This document shows positions 25,825 to 34,141 of a stretch of DNA of 64,000 nt, piece after piece; the first letter of the stretch is position 1, and each line of letters opens with the position of its first letter. The DNA lies in the IMG/VR virus record IMGVR_UViG_3300040810_000656, positions 32,993 through 96,992 of that record; one strand, 5' to 3'. The position numbers and the translations under genes are program-made. The DNA comes from a virus. The notes under the pieces were generated by a model that worked only from the letters and a program-made list of their open reading frames with translations, was not told the origin of the DNA and did not search any database.

Positions 25825-27247
25825 CTTCTATTTCAAATCCTTCTTGGTTTGCTTGTTGAGGATCGTGGATCTGATTTCGAGTACGGCTTTCCTCAATTTT
25901 CCCAATCGAACCATACATTTTAATGCTAATATAGTCACCGTCATCAAGACCAGAACCATGACGAGCAACAACGGGTACAAGTTTTCTGTTTCCATATTGA
26001 GCGGTATCCTCTGCTATTTCTTCTTCTGATTTCATTTTAAAGATAGTAAAACTAGTGCAAAGCCATATTAATCTATCTGAGCCAGAAACAACATCTGTAG
26101 ACTCTTTAGTTATACCATCACGATTTAACTGAACAAAACTTAAACAAGGAACGTCATATTTTACGCAAAAATTATGCAGCTTAGTTATCTGAAATCCCAG
26201 GACTTGGTATTCCTGCATAGAAGCAGAAATGCCCTCTGAACCCATAAGCTTTAAATAGTCATAAACTATTAGGCAGTCTTTAGTTCTGCCATTCTCGTCA
26301 AAACCAACGTGCTGATAAATCCATTTTCGCATAATAGCAAGAATGTTTTCAAATGACTGACCAGCAATGCTAATATAGTGATAAGGAATACTTTTTAATT
26401 CCTCCACCGCTTTCATTACTTTTTCTCGATCAATTGCGTTTTCAGAAAATTTACCACTAGATATTTTATTGATCTCTACGCCACTAATAGACGCAAGCAT
26501 TCTATTATAATGATCGTCTTTGCTCATTTCGGTGTCCAGCATTAACACAGGAATGTTATGCTCTTTAGAAACATGAACAGCGACAGCATCGCCAAACATA
26601 GACTTACCAGTTTTTGGGCGAGCGGCAATAAGATCTACAGATTTTCTACGCAGTCCTCCACCAATAGATAAATCAAAATGTGGAAACCCACTTGGAATAC
26701 CAACATAGTCTGTTGGGTTCTCACAAAGAAACTCTATATATTCTTCAAGACCGTCCCCAAGCATTTCAGTTGTTTTATTAGAAGACTGATAAAGAGTGCC
26801 AGTTGCGTCTAGAATGGGTTCTTCAACCTTGCCAATTATATCCATTAAGTCTTCGTCGCCAGATACATTCTGTATGTCTTCAGCACATGCTGTAAGAGTT
26901 TTACCTAAATCTCTAGCTAGTTTCAGTTTTGTTATTTTAGACGCATGAATAGAAACATTTTCTTTATGTATTGGAAAATTAAAAAGAGAACGTACAAATC
27001 CAATCTCACGCTTGTTGTGAATCTTTTCATAAACGCCAAGCTCGCTAGCAGTTGATAAAATAGAAGTTAGATCAACTTTGGCATTTTGGTTTATAATTCT
27101 AGAAATGCATGTATAAAGAATTTGATTCATGCTATCAGTAAAATGATCAGCATCTACGAAATCCATTTCTAGATACGCATCTAGTCCGAACTGGCATAGT
27201 CCAGCCAGTACGGCTCGTTCTGAAGCATGATTCTCTAATTTACTCAT
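25787..27247 (-). CDS. dnaB: Replicative DNA helicase, DnaB-like
   Basis: A 486-residue helicase. The N-terminal helical domain (about 1-140) starts with the DnaB-type SERAVLAGLCQFG. The RecA-like domain has IGGGLRRKSVDLIAARPKTGKS (Walker A at 209-216), IPVLMLDTEMSKDDHYNRML (the H1a motif with E), a Walker B-like LIVYDYLKLMG and the DnaB H4 motif KYDVPCLSFVQLNRDG. The C-terminus is acidic and Gln-rich. It has no intein, which is worth noting because DnaB genes often carry one. Confidence 0.92.
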   Translation of the reverse strand: MSKLENHASERAVLAGLCQFGLDAYLEMDFVDADHFTDSMNQILYTCISRIINQNAKVDLTSILSTASELGVYEKIHNKREIGFVRSLFNFPIHKENVSIHASKITKLKLARDLGKTLTACAEDIQNVSGDEDLMDIIGKVEEPILDATGTLYQSSNKTTEMLGDGLEEYIEFLCENPTDYVGIPSGFPHFDLSIGGGLRRKSVDLIAARPKTGKSMFGDAVAVHVSKEHNIPVLMLDTEMSKDDHYNRMLASISGVEINKISSGKFSENAIDREKVMKAVEELKSIPYHYISIAGQSFENILAIMRKWIYQHVGFDENGRTKDCLIVYDYLKLMGSEGISASMQEYQVLGFQITKLHNFCVKYDVPCLSFVQLNRDGITKESTDVVSGSDRLIWLCTSFTIFKMKSEEEIAEDTAQYGNRKLVPVVARHGSGLDDGDYISIKMYGSIGKIEESRTRNQIHDPQQANQEGFEIEDDIDAESDLSDL

Positions 27248-27681
27248 CGTCTAATACATCCATCGCAGACAAACCATTCACGTTTATGGCTCGGGTGGGT
27301 TTTTACTGTTCTACTGCATTTTTGGCATTTTTGCTCAATCATTTTGAATGGCTTTCTTTTTCGTTCTGCAAGAGAAACTTCTGGAGTTTCAATGTTCTTA
27401 TCAGATCCATCGTCATAAAATTTGATTTCTCTCTGGATTTTATTTACAGCAATTCCATTTTTTTTAGAGTTATCGTCTTCTGTACGCATTTTAAATAAAG
27501 AAAAGTCTTCATGATCTTTTTTCTTCTGCGGTGGATCTTTTTTTGGCTGTGGAACAACTGCTTTTTCTACAGAGTTACCTGTGTTTTCTTCCAATAGCTC
27601 ATTTGCTAGCATTATAAGCTCATCATCTCCTGTGTCAATAGCAAGTTTGATTAGCTTCTTAGCTTGTTTTATTTTATCCAT
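27244..27681 (-). CDS. Basic/acidic linker protein with C-terminal zinc ribbon
   Basis: A 145-residue protein. The first 30 residues are a helix (KQAKKLIKLAIDTGDDELI), the middle is a low-complexity Lys/Pro/Asp linker, and the end has two Cys pairs, CQKC and CDGC, that form a zinc ribbon. It overlaps the helicase start by 4 bases and the upstream gene by one. The position next to dnaB makes a helicase-loading or ssDNA-binding adaptor a possibility, but nothing in the sequence proves it. Confidence 0.5.
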   Translation of the reverse strand: MDKIKQAKKLIKLAIDTGDDELIMLANELLEENTGNSVEKAVVPQPKKDPPQKKKDHEDFSLFKMRTEDDNSKKNGIAVNKIQREIKFYDDGSDKNIETPEVSLAERKRKPFKMIEQKCQKCSRTVKTHPSHKREWFVCDGCIRR

Positions 27682-28142
27682 TATCTTCTCCTAGATAAGT
27701 TGAGTAATATTTCTGATAGTTTTTTAGTATTTTCAATAGAGTGCTCAACAGAAGTTATACGAGCTTGGGCATTTATTTTTACTTTTGTCATCTCCTTAGC
27801 AATCGGATTTTCTTTGATTGCACTGTAATATTTTTCTTGCCACTTAGCATATTGACCGCCATAATTGTTTAGCTTATCCGATATCATATACCATATGCCA
27901 TCATCTGCCCACTCTAGTGCCATTTTCTCTTTCGCTAAAACATTCTGCAAATATTCTGCATATGCAGTAAGACAATAAGCTCCTATGTTGCATTCCTCGC
28001 TTGACAATCTTTTCAGTTGTGCAATATCAAGATTAAGATATTTTTCTACTTCTTCATTGCGTTCGATTTTTAGTCTACCAACACCCTGAATCCAGTTTTC
28101 AATATCTTCTACAAATTTATTGAATCTTTCTTCGCCATTCAT
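27681..28142 (-). CDS. Helical protein of the recombination unit (UvsY-like position)
   Basis: About 153 residues from ATG 28142, which has AGG in GAGGATATTG just upstream; an ATG four codons earlier lacks one. The protein is largely helical and charged, with AYAEYLQNVLAKEKMALEWAD and ISDKLNNYGGQYAKWQEKYY, then a basic end. In T4-like phages a similarly sized helical recombination mediator, UvsY, is encoded near uvsX. Size, helical nature and place fit, but no sequence signature was seen, so this is a hypothesis. Confidence 0.45.
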   Translation of the reverse strand: MNGEERFNKFVEDIENWIQGVGRLKIERNEEVEKYLNLDIAQLKRLSSEECNIGAYCLTAYAEYLQNVLAKEKMALEWADDGIWYMISDKLNNYGGQYAKWQEKYYSAIKENPIAKEMTKVKINAQARITSVEHSIENTKKLSEILLNLSRRR

Positions 28143-28524
28143 CAATATCCTCATTATAGTTTAATTCTATCAAGTCTATATCATTAATCCTACACCACTC
28201 TCTTTTATCATTATCTCTTGCTTTGGCCTGATAAAACTCAAGCTTAGTCTTAAAGAAAAAAGTATTAAACTTATAGTGCTGTTCTCCATGAACTTCTACC
28301 ATAATCTTTCTATTTGGTAAAAACAAGTCAGCACGAAGAACGGTTTTTCGGAATTCGCTTTTACTTCCTGGCAGCGACAACTCTTCAAGAATTCTATCAA
28401 AAGGATAAATTTCTTTAAGTAATGCTCTTGCCTTTAAATGTAGTTTTGATTTTTTTTTGCTGGAAGACTGTGAAGACGTTGGATTCCAAGAGTAAGTTTT
28501 TTCATCAAGCCCTATGATTTTCAT
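28117..28524 (-). CDS. Small PD-(D/E)XK / DUF559-like nuclease
   Basis: A 135-residue protein. The core reads VLRADLFLPNRKIMVEVHGEQHY, where D and E-x-H fit the Vsr/DUF559 restriction-like active site, followed by FYQAKARDNDKREWC and LIELNYNED. It has a basic, Ser/Lys-rich N-terminus (about 30 residues) that may contact DNA. Like the endonuclease at 2085 it is squeezed between recombination genes with overlapping ends, but it lacks the DNA-binding repeats of a homing enzyme, so it may be a repair or junction-cleaving nuclease instead. Confidence 0.6.
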   Translation of the reverse strand: MKIIGLDEKTYSWNPTSSQSSSKKKSKLHLKARALLKEIYPFDRILEELSLPGSKSEFRKTVLRADLFLPNRKIMVEVHGEQHYKFNTFFFKTKLEFYQAKARDNDKREWCRINDIDLIELNYNEDIDEWRRKIQ

Positions 28525-29594
28525 AGTGCCTCCTTAATCTTATCCTCCATAAACTTAGCGAGCTTTGGATTTTCATTAAAAAAGTTATATAGGTTTTCCA
28601 TTCCTTGAAATTTAAATCCTTTGAGTATTGATTCTGTATTTTCAGTGTCTATATCTGGATTAATCTCTTTAGCCATTTCTGGAAAATCAGCAAGAAACGA
28701 ACATGTCAACCAAGCACCAGCTTTGTCAATAAACCCAAGCTCTACAGCAAGACTAAGTACTTCTTGAACTTTATCAATGCCATGACCATACCTTATATAG
28801 CTTTGCACATTGCCTCCAGGTGGCCCCATAGAAGAACAAATAATCTTCCAGTTCACAACTTGACCAATTCTATTTTTGTTTGAGTCTATCCAAGGACTAA
28901 CTGCTGAAACCTTTTCTCCACCTCCAGCAATCTCCATTCTAGTATCTGCTTGATATTGAATTTTATTGCCGCCATCTGCCATCTTGGCTTTGCCAAAACC
29001 AGAAGTATTAGCGATGTAATGAGTAATAGCGATAACTAAGCCACGCTGACGAGGTAATAATTGGCCCATCTTTTTTGTGAACACAGACAAAATCTTAGGA
29101 AGTCCCGCACGACCAGGACTCATATCTCCATCTAATTCTTTAGATGGGGTAAGTGAGGATATTGAATCAATCACAAGAATACCTCTATAATAATCTGGAT
29201 GACTCATCATCTTGTATGCAACTTCTAAAAAATACTCTGCCGATAGAGGCTCATCATCTGGATGCACAATCTTCATTTTAGACGGATTAAGACTTGCAAC
29301 GCCAAAGTTCATTTCTTTCAGTCTTCCTTCAACGTCTAGATAAATAATAGGGCGATTTTCAGCTTGGCAATTTGCTATAATTTGCATACTGGTAGTAGTC
29401 TTGCCAGATTTTGGATCTCCAGTAAGAGTGACCCAGCTTCCTTCTTTAATGCCACCACCTAGAGCTATGTCAATAGCTGGACTAACAGATATAACATCAT
29501 AGTTCTTTTTATCTTGCAATACTTTGTCGCCGTCAGAAATGATATTGCCATATTCTTTCATTAGCTTGCTCAAATAGTCATCATTCTTTGCCAT
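28521..29594 (-). CDS. UvsX/RecA-like strand-exchange recombinase
   Basis: A 357-residue protein. The core begins VSPAIDIALGGGIKEGSWVTLTGDPKSGKTTT with Walker A at residues 59-67, then IIYLDVEG (Walker B-like preceding strand), GILVIDSISSL (Walker B) and RQRGLVIAITHYIANT (loop region). The tail is acidic (IDTENTE) as in phage recombinases. It assembles on ssDNA and drives homologous pairing in recombination-dependent replication. It overlaps the small nuclease by 4 bases and shares a 14-base overlap with the upstream gene. Confidence 0.9.
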   Translation of the reverse strand: MAKNDDYLSKLMKEYGNIISDGDKVLQDKKNYDVISVSPAIDIALGGGIKEGSWVTLTGDPKSGKTTTSMQIIANCQAENRPIIYLDVEGRLKEMNFGVASLNPSKMKIVHPDDEPLSAEYFLEVAYKMMSHPDYYRGILVIDSISSLTPSKELDGDMSPGRAGLPKILSVFTKKMGQLLPRQRGLVIAITHYIANTSGFGKAKMADGGNKIQYQADTRMEIAGGGEKVSAVSPWIDSNKNRIGQVVNWKIICSSMGPPGGNVQSYIRYGHGIDKVQEVLSLAVELGFIDKAGAWLTCSFLADFPEMAKEINPDIDTENTESILKGFKFQGMENLYNFFNENPKLAKFMEDKIKEAL

Positions 29595-30060
29595 TGTCTG
29601 CTTTCCTCAATTTAGATAGTAATGAATTTCTTGCGGGTCTATTTGTTCTTGGTCTAAACACCATATTATCAGCCTCAATAACCTTTTTGGCCTTCTTTGC
29701 TTCTTCTTCAATTATTTTCTTAGACTTTTCTAGCCCTTCCTTTACAAACTTATTAAGTATGATAAATTTCTTATTCTTATTAAGATAGCCCAAAGAGTAT
29801 GTACGCTTACCATTTGGGCTTTTTAAGTAATGAAGCAAAGCTTTTTCGCCATAGCGTTTTATGGCCGTGTTGGCGGCACGAATTTGTGTTTGATATTCAT
29901 CCTTCTGGGCCTTGTTCCAGAACTTGAAAGCAAGACTACCATTGTTCTCACGCTCTCTTCTTCTCATGCAAACCATTTCAGCCACATATTGTGCGGCAGT
30001 ACATGGCTCACCCGTTGAGTAGCTTTTGAACCGTTTCGTGTTGTCTTTTTTTTGATCCAT
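29581..30060 (-). CDS. Basic helical protein of unknown function
   Basis: A 159-residue, strongly basic protein. The N-terminal third has TAAQYVAEMVCMRRRERENN and KFWNKAQKDEYQTQIRAANTAIKRYG, then GYLNKNKKF and a long Lys/Glu coiled coil (about residues 100-130). Phage proteins of this shape are often DNA- or ssDNA-associated. It sits directly upstream of the recombinase with a 14-base overlap. No family was recognised. Confidence 0.5.
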   Translation of the reverse strand: MDQKKDNTKRFKSYSTGEPCTAAQYVAEMVCMRRRERENNGSLAFKFWNKAQKDEYQTQIRAANTAIKRYGEKALLHYLKSPNGKRTYSLGYLNKNKKFIILNKFVKEGLEKSKKIIEEEAKKAKKVIEADNMVFRPRTNRPARNSLLSKLRKADNGKE

Positions 30061-30514
30061 TCTTAAATATCATATTCTCAAGATTTTCTTTTGTCAATAC
30101 CCTGGTGCTATGTCGTCGTTCAAAATCAGAAATAGGCCAAGTATATTTACCAACATCAATACACGAACAATCGTCACGTAAAAGTCCTACTGTTAAGGTT
30201 TGATAAGATTGTGAGTGGCTGCCATCCATTGCTTGGTCTTTAGCCACGCCACGCATTATAAGCAGTCCATCAAGTCCATTTGGGTCTTCAAAAAAAACCT
30301 CGCTAGGAGCACCAAACATATGTAAGCTTACCTTAACAGGCCACACATCATTTTCTTTGCAGTAATTTTTTAGTCTTAGAATAGGATTTTCAAATCCCGG
30401 TCTATCATAATCTCCATATACAGTTGTTCCATCTGTAAGAACTACTTCCCAGCTTATGTATAGCTTATTATAGCAAAGATCTTGTAGATAAGAATCAATT
30501 GTAGTGCATATCAT
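30008..30514 (-). CDS. Conserved-looking phage protein of unknown function
   Basis: A 168-residue protein. The N-terminal half is beta-rich (YISWEVVLTDGTTVYGDYDRPG), followed by NPILRLKNYCKEN and WPVKVSLHMFGAPSEVFF, a pattern like a small all-beta domain. The C-terminal 40 residues are basic and helical. It overlaps the downstream gene by 53 bases, a large overlap even for this phage, and both frames look coding. Function unknown. Confidence 0.5.
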   Translation of the reverse strand: MICTTIDSYLQDLCYNKLYISWEVVLTDGTTVYGDYDRPGFENPILRLKNYCKENDVWPVKVSLHMFGAPSEVFFEDPNGLDGLLIMRGVAKDQAMDGSHSQSYQTLTVGLLRDDCSCIDVGKYTWPISDFERRHSTRVLTKENLENMIFKNGSKKRQHETVQKLLNG

Positions 30515-30516
30515 AT

Positions 30517-30825
30517 TTAATCCCTAATTTTATGAATAGAGTTTCTATATTTACGTGTTTCGTATACATTTTTTGCTTTCGTTCTATCATCTGATGAAAT
30601 AGAAGCATTTTCTGTCATGGCAACAACACCATATTTTTTGTTACGTGCATACAAATTCATGGTGCTGGTTTCTTCCTGACTTTTTTCTGGCGTAGCTAAG
30701 GTTGTGCGATACTGACCTATAGAACTCTCAGAGCGATCTAACTTATCAGATAGCTCCGCATTAGATAAATTAAGATTATCTTCAATGAATTCTTTGTCCT
30801 TGTTTGATAGCGGTCCCTTTCTCAT
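30517..30825 (-). CDS. Small protein with HTH-like N-terminus
   Basis: About 102 residues from ATG 30825, which follows AAAGGAG at a 7-base distance; a TTG two codons upstream is rejected. Residues 5-40 read SNKDKEFIEDNLNLSNAELS then KLDRSESSIGQYRTT, a helix-turn-helix like the ones in phage and plasmid regulators. The rest is basic and polar without a clear fold. It could be a regulator of the small early genes around it; this is inference from the HTH alone. Confidence 0.5.
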   Translation of the reverse strand: MRKGPLSNKDKEFIEDNLNLSNAELSDKLDRSESSIGQYRTTLATPEKSQEETSTMNLYARNKKYGVVAMTENASISSDDRTKAKNVYETRKYRNSIHKIRD

Positions 30826-30837
30826 TAGCAATCTCCT

Positions 30838-31170
30838 TTACATTAAGTTACGTCTAGCTCTTGTAAAATAAAGAGTATTTTTTGTTTCTAGAAATTTTTT
30901 GTAATTTTTAAAAGTGTCTGAAGTTACCTTTTTAAAAGTTGCAAGTCTTTTGGCAAGCGATGTAGTCATAGAAACATTATGGGGGTCTGCTAATTCCCCA
31001 CGACTATATTTTATAAAGTATACAGGCGAGCCATCTACGGTAGAACAGAAAGCAAACGCTTGATCTTTAGCAAAGACCTGTTGACCATTTTTACCAAAAT
31101 ACTCAGTAACAACCGTTAGTGGTGCTGGAACTCCAATTTCTTCTAGTTCTGATTCCTCAATCTTTTTCAT
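30838..31170 (-). CDS. Small phage protein of unknown function
   Basis: A 110-residue protein with a beta-rich middle (VPAPLTVVTEYFGKNGQQVF, FCSTVDGSPVYFIKYSRG) and a basic, aromatic C-terminus ending in RARRNLM. The start overlaps the upstream gene by 14 bases. It has no Cys motif or membrane segment. It belongs to a run of small accessory genes between the recombinase and PhoH. No function can be read from the sequence. Confidence 0.45.
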   Translation of the reverse strand: MKKIEESELEEIGVPAPLTVVTEYFGKNGQQVFAKDQAFAFCSTVDGSPVYFIKYSRGELADPHNVSMTTSLAKRLATFKKVTSDTFKNYKKFLETKNTLYFTRARRNLM

Positions 31171-31405
31171 CTTCTAACCTCTTGAGTTTTTTCTTTAGGA
31201 TTTTTATAGCTTCTGCTTCATTAGCAGCAGAAAAACATAATTGTGCTTTATTACTAATGCCGTACTCGCCTAATATCTTATTGCCAATAACCTGATGATC
31301 CAAAGTTCCATCTTTATGTATTTTTCTTACATCAATTTTAAATGTTATTACAACATGATGTGGACACGATTTACGGTCTAATTGCTCTTGTTTTTTGATT
31401 AACAT
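31157..31405 (-). CDS. Small phage protein of unknown function
   Basis: An 82-residue protein with a short beta-rich region (HHVVITFKIDVRKIHKDG) and an amphipathic Lys-rich helix at the end (AEAIKILKKKLKRLEDEKD). It shares a single base with the upstream zinc-ribbon gene (stop and start at 31405). No homologue family was recognised; the tight coupling is the main reason to accept the gene. Confidence 0.45.
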   Translation of the reverse strand: MLIKKQEQLDRKSCPHHVVITFKIDVRKIHKDGTLDHQVIGNKILGEYGISNKAQLCFSAANEAEAIKILKKKLKRLEDEKD

Positions 31406-31746
31406 TAGTCACCGTTTTTAATCCAATTAAGCTGCTGTTTTGGAGTCATATTGTTAATCTTTCTATGTCTCTCGCGTGTTTCTTTATGTTTAACATGATC
31501 TTCTACCATTGCTTTTCTATCACGATCTTGTTTTTCGTAGGTTCCCATTTTTTGAGTATTACGATCAGCCAAGTGACCAATAGTTGATGGTTCACCGCGA
31601 ATAGCTATTGCGGGAGGAGTAAGAAATACTTTTACTAGAGTTTTTTTTCCGCACTCTGGACATTTTAAAGTAGAAGGGGCATCATGTGCTTGAAAAATTT
31701 CAGCATAATATGCACATGGTTCACATTCAAAATCATACGTTGGCAT
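31405..31746 (-). CDS. FmdB-like zinc-ribbon protein
   Basis: About 113 residues starting at ATG 31746 behind GGAG (11 codons after the first in-frame ATG, which has no site). The N-terminus is MPTYDFECEPC, nearly identical in form to the FmdB/Zn-ribbon family, with the second pair in KCPECGKK. The C-terminal half is charged and helical (KQDRDRKAMVEDHVKHKET). FmdB-type proteins are poorly understood small regulators. The gene follows PhoH across a perfect 7-bp hairpin. Confidence 0.65.
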   Translation of the reverse strand: MPTYDFECEPCAYYAEIFQAHDAPSTLKCPECGKKTLVKVFLTPPAIAIRGEPSTIGHLADRNTQKMGTYEKQDRDRKAMVEDHVKHKETRERHRKINNMTPKQQLNWIKNGD

Positions 31747-31771
31747 TTTATTCTCCTTCAAAGATATAGCA

Positions 31772-31791
31772 GGGGCCACAACTATGGCCCC
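31772..31791 (-). other. Intergenic RNA hairpin between phoH-like and FmdB-like genes
   Basis: GGGGCCA (31772-31778) pairs perfectly with TGGCCCC (31785-31791) over a 6-base loop, and flanking GC bases extend it slightly. Neither side has a T-tract, so a simple intrinsic terminator is unlikely. It lies on the transcript from PhoH to FmdB and may stabilise or process that RNA. Confidence 0.5.
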
Positions 31792-31825
31792 GGCTACATT
31801 ATTATCAATCGAAACAAGAAAATTT

Positions 31826-32497
31826 TCACAAAGCAGCTAAAATGTCAGCAATAATTTTATTCCTAACAATATCTGCACCAAACAATTTGCAGACAGCAAC
31901 ACCATCTATTTTTTCTAATCTGGTCATGCAGTCATCAAGCCCTCCTTCAGCATGATCATTTAAATCTGTCTGGGAAATATCTCCATTAATAACAGCTTTA
32001 GAACCCATGCCAATTCTAGTTAAGAACATTTTAATTTGCTCAAAGGTTGCGTTTTGAGCTTCATCTAAAATCATAAATGAATTATGAAAATTTCTTCCAC
32101 GCATATACTCTAGTGGACACATTTCAATAATATTCTGACTCTTAGAGAGATTGAATGTATCTGCCCCAAGATAAAGTTTCATTTCTTCTATAATTGGAAT
32201 TAGATATGGTAGAATTTTTTCAGTCAATGTGCCAGGAAGATAACCAAGACCACGACCAGATTCTACTACTGGCCTAGTGATAATTATTTTTTCAACTTTA
32301 GCTTCTAGTAATGATTGACACGCTAAACCAACAGCTAGTGCTGTTTTACCTGATCCAGCGGGTCCGCTACAAAAAGTAACGTCATTATCAATCATAGATT
32401 TAATATATAGTGCTTGATTTTTTGATTTTGGCTTTAGTACCTTTCTTGCTGGAGGTTGAGTTTTATTATTTGACACTCTCTCTCTTTTTTTGCTCAT
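31826..32497 (-). CDS. phoH: PhoH-like P-loop ATPase
   Basis: A 223-residue ATPase. After a basic tail it has FCSGPAGSGKTALAVGLACQ (Walker A at 45-52), IIITRPVVESGRGLGYLPG (the PhoH signature), SFMILDEAQNATFEQIKMFL (Walker B with DEAQN) and KAVINGDISQTDL (sensor). All PhoH motifs are intact. The family is common in marine and T4-like phages, where its role is still debated (RNA metabolism or phosphate stress). Its stop lies 80 bases before the FmdB-like gene. Confidence 0.93.
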   Translation of the reverse strand: MSKKRERVSNNKTQPPARKVLKPKSKNQALYIKSMIDNDVTFCSGPAGSGKTALAVGLACQSLLEAKVEKIIITRPVVESGRGLGYLPGTLTEKILPYLIPIIEEMKLYLGADTFNLSKSQNIIEMCPLEYMRGRNFHNSFMILDEAQNATFEQIKMFLTRIGMGSKAVINGDISQTDLNDHAEGGLDDCMTRLEKIDGVAVCKLFGADIVRNKIIADILAAL

Positions 32498-32498
32498 G

Positions 32499-33611
32499 TT
32501 AATAAGGTCCAGTGTTGTTAATGGAGTAAATTGTACTATTTTTTGCTACTATAAAATCGCTATACTCATTTGTATATGTTAAGCTAATTTCCACATTCCC
32601 TCCCCCAGTATCTCCTCCGCTTTTTGAAATACTTGTTAAATAGTTTTTTGTACCTAAGTCCCAAATAAAATAGTCTGACCCTGTATTTCCTGTAACTTTG
32701 ATTGTTTTGTTAGGATTAAATTCCCTGTCAGAATTTCCTAGAGATTGATTCGGATATATGCTTCTTGCTATGCCATTGAATGTAGCAGTTACGCTAACTG
32801 GAACCACTAGAAAGTCCCATAAGTTTATATCTGTTATGCTATCATAACCCCTCCAAATCCCTACATCGTTTAAGTTTGTATATTCTAAATCTAAAGACAG
32901 ATTAATTGACTGTATGCCGTATACGGTAGAGTCATTTACTGTTAATGACGCATCGGTATTAAAAATAGCTTCTGCTTCTTGCGGCAAAGTAAAACCTATG
33001 TCTGTGCGTTTTAAAATATTTCCAGACTCAGTACTGCCATTTGCTGGCACTGTTGGTAGGCTAGCAACACTTACTGTACCGTATTCTAGCTTTTTGCATG
33101 TTAGGGTTATGCTTTCTGTAATTATGCTTGCAACATTTATATCATACGATAACGAGTTAAGCAGGCATCCTCTATAGCACACATATTTAATATTAGCAGT
33201 ATCTCCAATATTAGCAGCGGTATCATCGCCATATAGGATAAAAATGTCATAATTTTTTAAACATTTTGTGTCTGGATTGTATTCCCCCTGCGACCCGATG
33301 TTATCAGAGTGCAAGATATGAGTATTGGGATAGCTGCTACTATAATTTGCTGTTGTATAAAAGGTGGAACTTGTTTTATTTAAGACTCGTGATATATTAA
33401 TATTGAAAACCTTTTGGCGATCTTCATATCTGAATTTTTGTTGAAATCTGCCAGAATCAGCAAGAGAATTAGACGGAATGTCTCCATCTATGCCAACAGC
33501 TTGAACACCAGTAAGATAAGTGGCATCTGAAATACTATCTGTGGCTGGCTTAGTATTGCGTTCGATAAATAAAACTGCCTGACAAGCCCAGAATACTCTA
33601 TTATTTACCAT
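32499..33611 (-). CDS. Virion structural protein, tail-tube-like
   Basis: A 370-residue protein with many Thr, Asn, Ser, Tyr and Gly, alternating hydrophobic strands and hardly any Lys clusters, the usual look of all-beta phage structural proteins. The opening IERNTKPATDSISDATYLTG and the middle VYGIQSINLSLDLEYTNLND resemble tail tube or baseplate wedge proteins, but no family was recognised. ATG 33611 follows AAAAGG at about 8 bases. A -10-like TATAGT lies about 30 bases upstream, so it may have its own promoter. Confidence 0.6.
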   Translation of the reverse strand: MVNNRVFWACQAVLFIERNTKPATDSISDATYLTGVQAVGIDGDIPSNSLADSGRFQQKFRYEDRQKVFNINISRVLNKTSSTFYTTANYSSSYPNTHILHSDNIGSQGEYNPDTKCLKNYDIFILYGDDTAANIGDTANIKYVCYRGCLLNSLSYDINVASIITESITLTCKKLEYGTVSVASLPTVPANGSTESGNILKRTDIGFTLPQEAEAIFNTDASLTVNDSTVYGIQSINLSLDLEYTNLNDVGIWRGYDSITDINLWDFLVVPVSVTATFNGIARSIYPNQSLGNSDREFNPNKTIKVTGNTGSDYFIWDLGTKNYLTSISKSGGDTGGGNVEISLTYTNEYSDFIVAKNSTIYSINNTGPY

Positions 33612-33643
33612 GTGTTAACCTTTTAGGAGCATCAAATAACAAT

Positions 33644-33649
33644 ACTATA
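33644..33649 (-). promoter_or_regulatory. Putative -10 element of the tail-like gene
   Basis: On the minus strand TGTGTATATAGTATTG contains TATAGT (33649-33644), about 30 bases before the ATG of the structural gene. A very similar TGTGTATATAATA stands before the secreted-protein gene at 55044. No convincing -35 was seen, so it may belong to a phage-sigma promoter class. Confidence 0.35.
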
Positions 33650-33658
33650 TACACATTG

Positions 33659-34129
33659 TTACTTTCCACTACTACCAAATCCACCAGTTCCTCTGTCGCT
33701 TTCATTTAGTTCTGAAACAATTTTAATGTCTGGAGAAGAAACTTTTTGGATTAATAGCTGTGCTATCCTGTCTCCAGATTTAATATGATAGTGTTCATCA
33801 ACATGGTTTTGTAAAATGACACAAACCTCTCCACGATAACCACTGTCAATAACGCCAGCTAAAACATCAAGACCAGCCTTGAGTGCCAACCCAGAGCGAG
33901 GCCAAATAAGACCAACATGATTAAACGGAATCGCAATTGCGATTCCTGTTTTAACCATAGCTCTATTTCTGGATGGAATTATAGTATCTTCTAAGGCATA
34001 GAGATCATAACCAGCATCACTTTCATTAGCTCTGCTTGGCACAACTGCGTTTTCTGATAATTTAAGTACTTTCAATTCAATATTTCCACAACAGTCAGGA
34101 ATTTTTATAGGCGAATAAATATTTGTCAT
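33659..34129 (-). CDS. dut: dUTP diphosphatase
   Basis: A 156-residue trimeric-type dUTPase with all five motifs in order: ANESDAGYDLYA (1), PRSGLALKAG (2), AGVIDSGYRGEV (3, the catalytic Asp), GDRIAQLLI (4) and RGTGGFGSSGK at the C-terminus (5). It hydrolyses dUTP to dUMP, keeping uracil out of phage DNA and feeding ThyX. The gene is followed, 12 bases downstream of the nrdJ stop, by the ribonucleotide reductase, forming a nucleotide-supply pair. Confidence 0.95.
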   Translation of the reverse strand: MTNIYSPIKIPDCCGNIELKVLKLSENAVVPSRANESDAGYDLYALEDTIIPSRNRAMVKTGIAIAIPFNHVGLIWPRSGLALKAGLDVLAGVIDSGYRGEVCVILQNHVDEHYHIKSGDRIAQLLIQKVSSPDIKIVSELNESDRGTGGFGSSGK

Positions 34130-34141
34130 TATATCTCCTTG

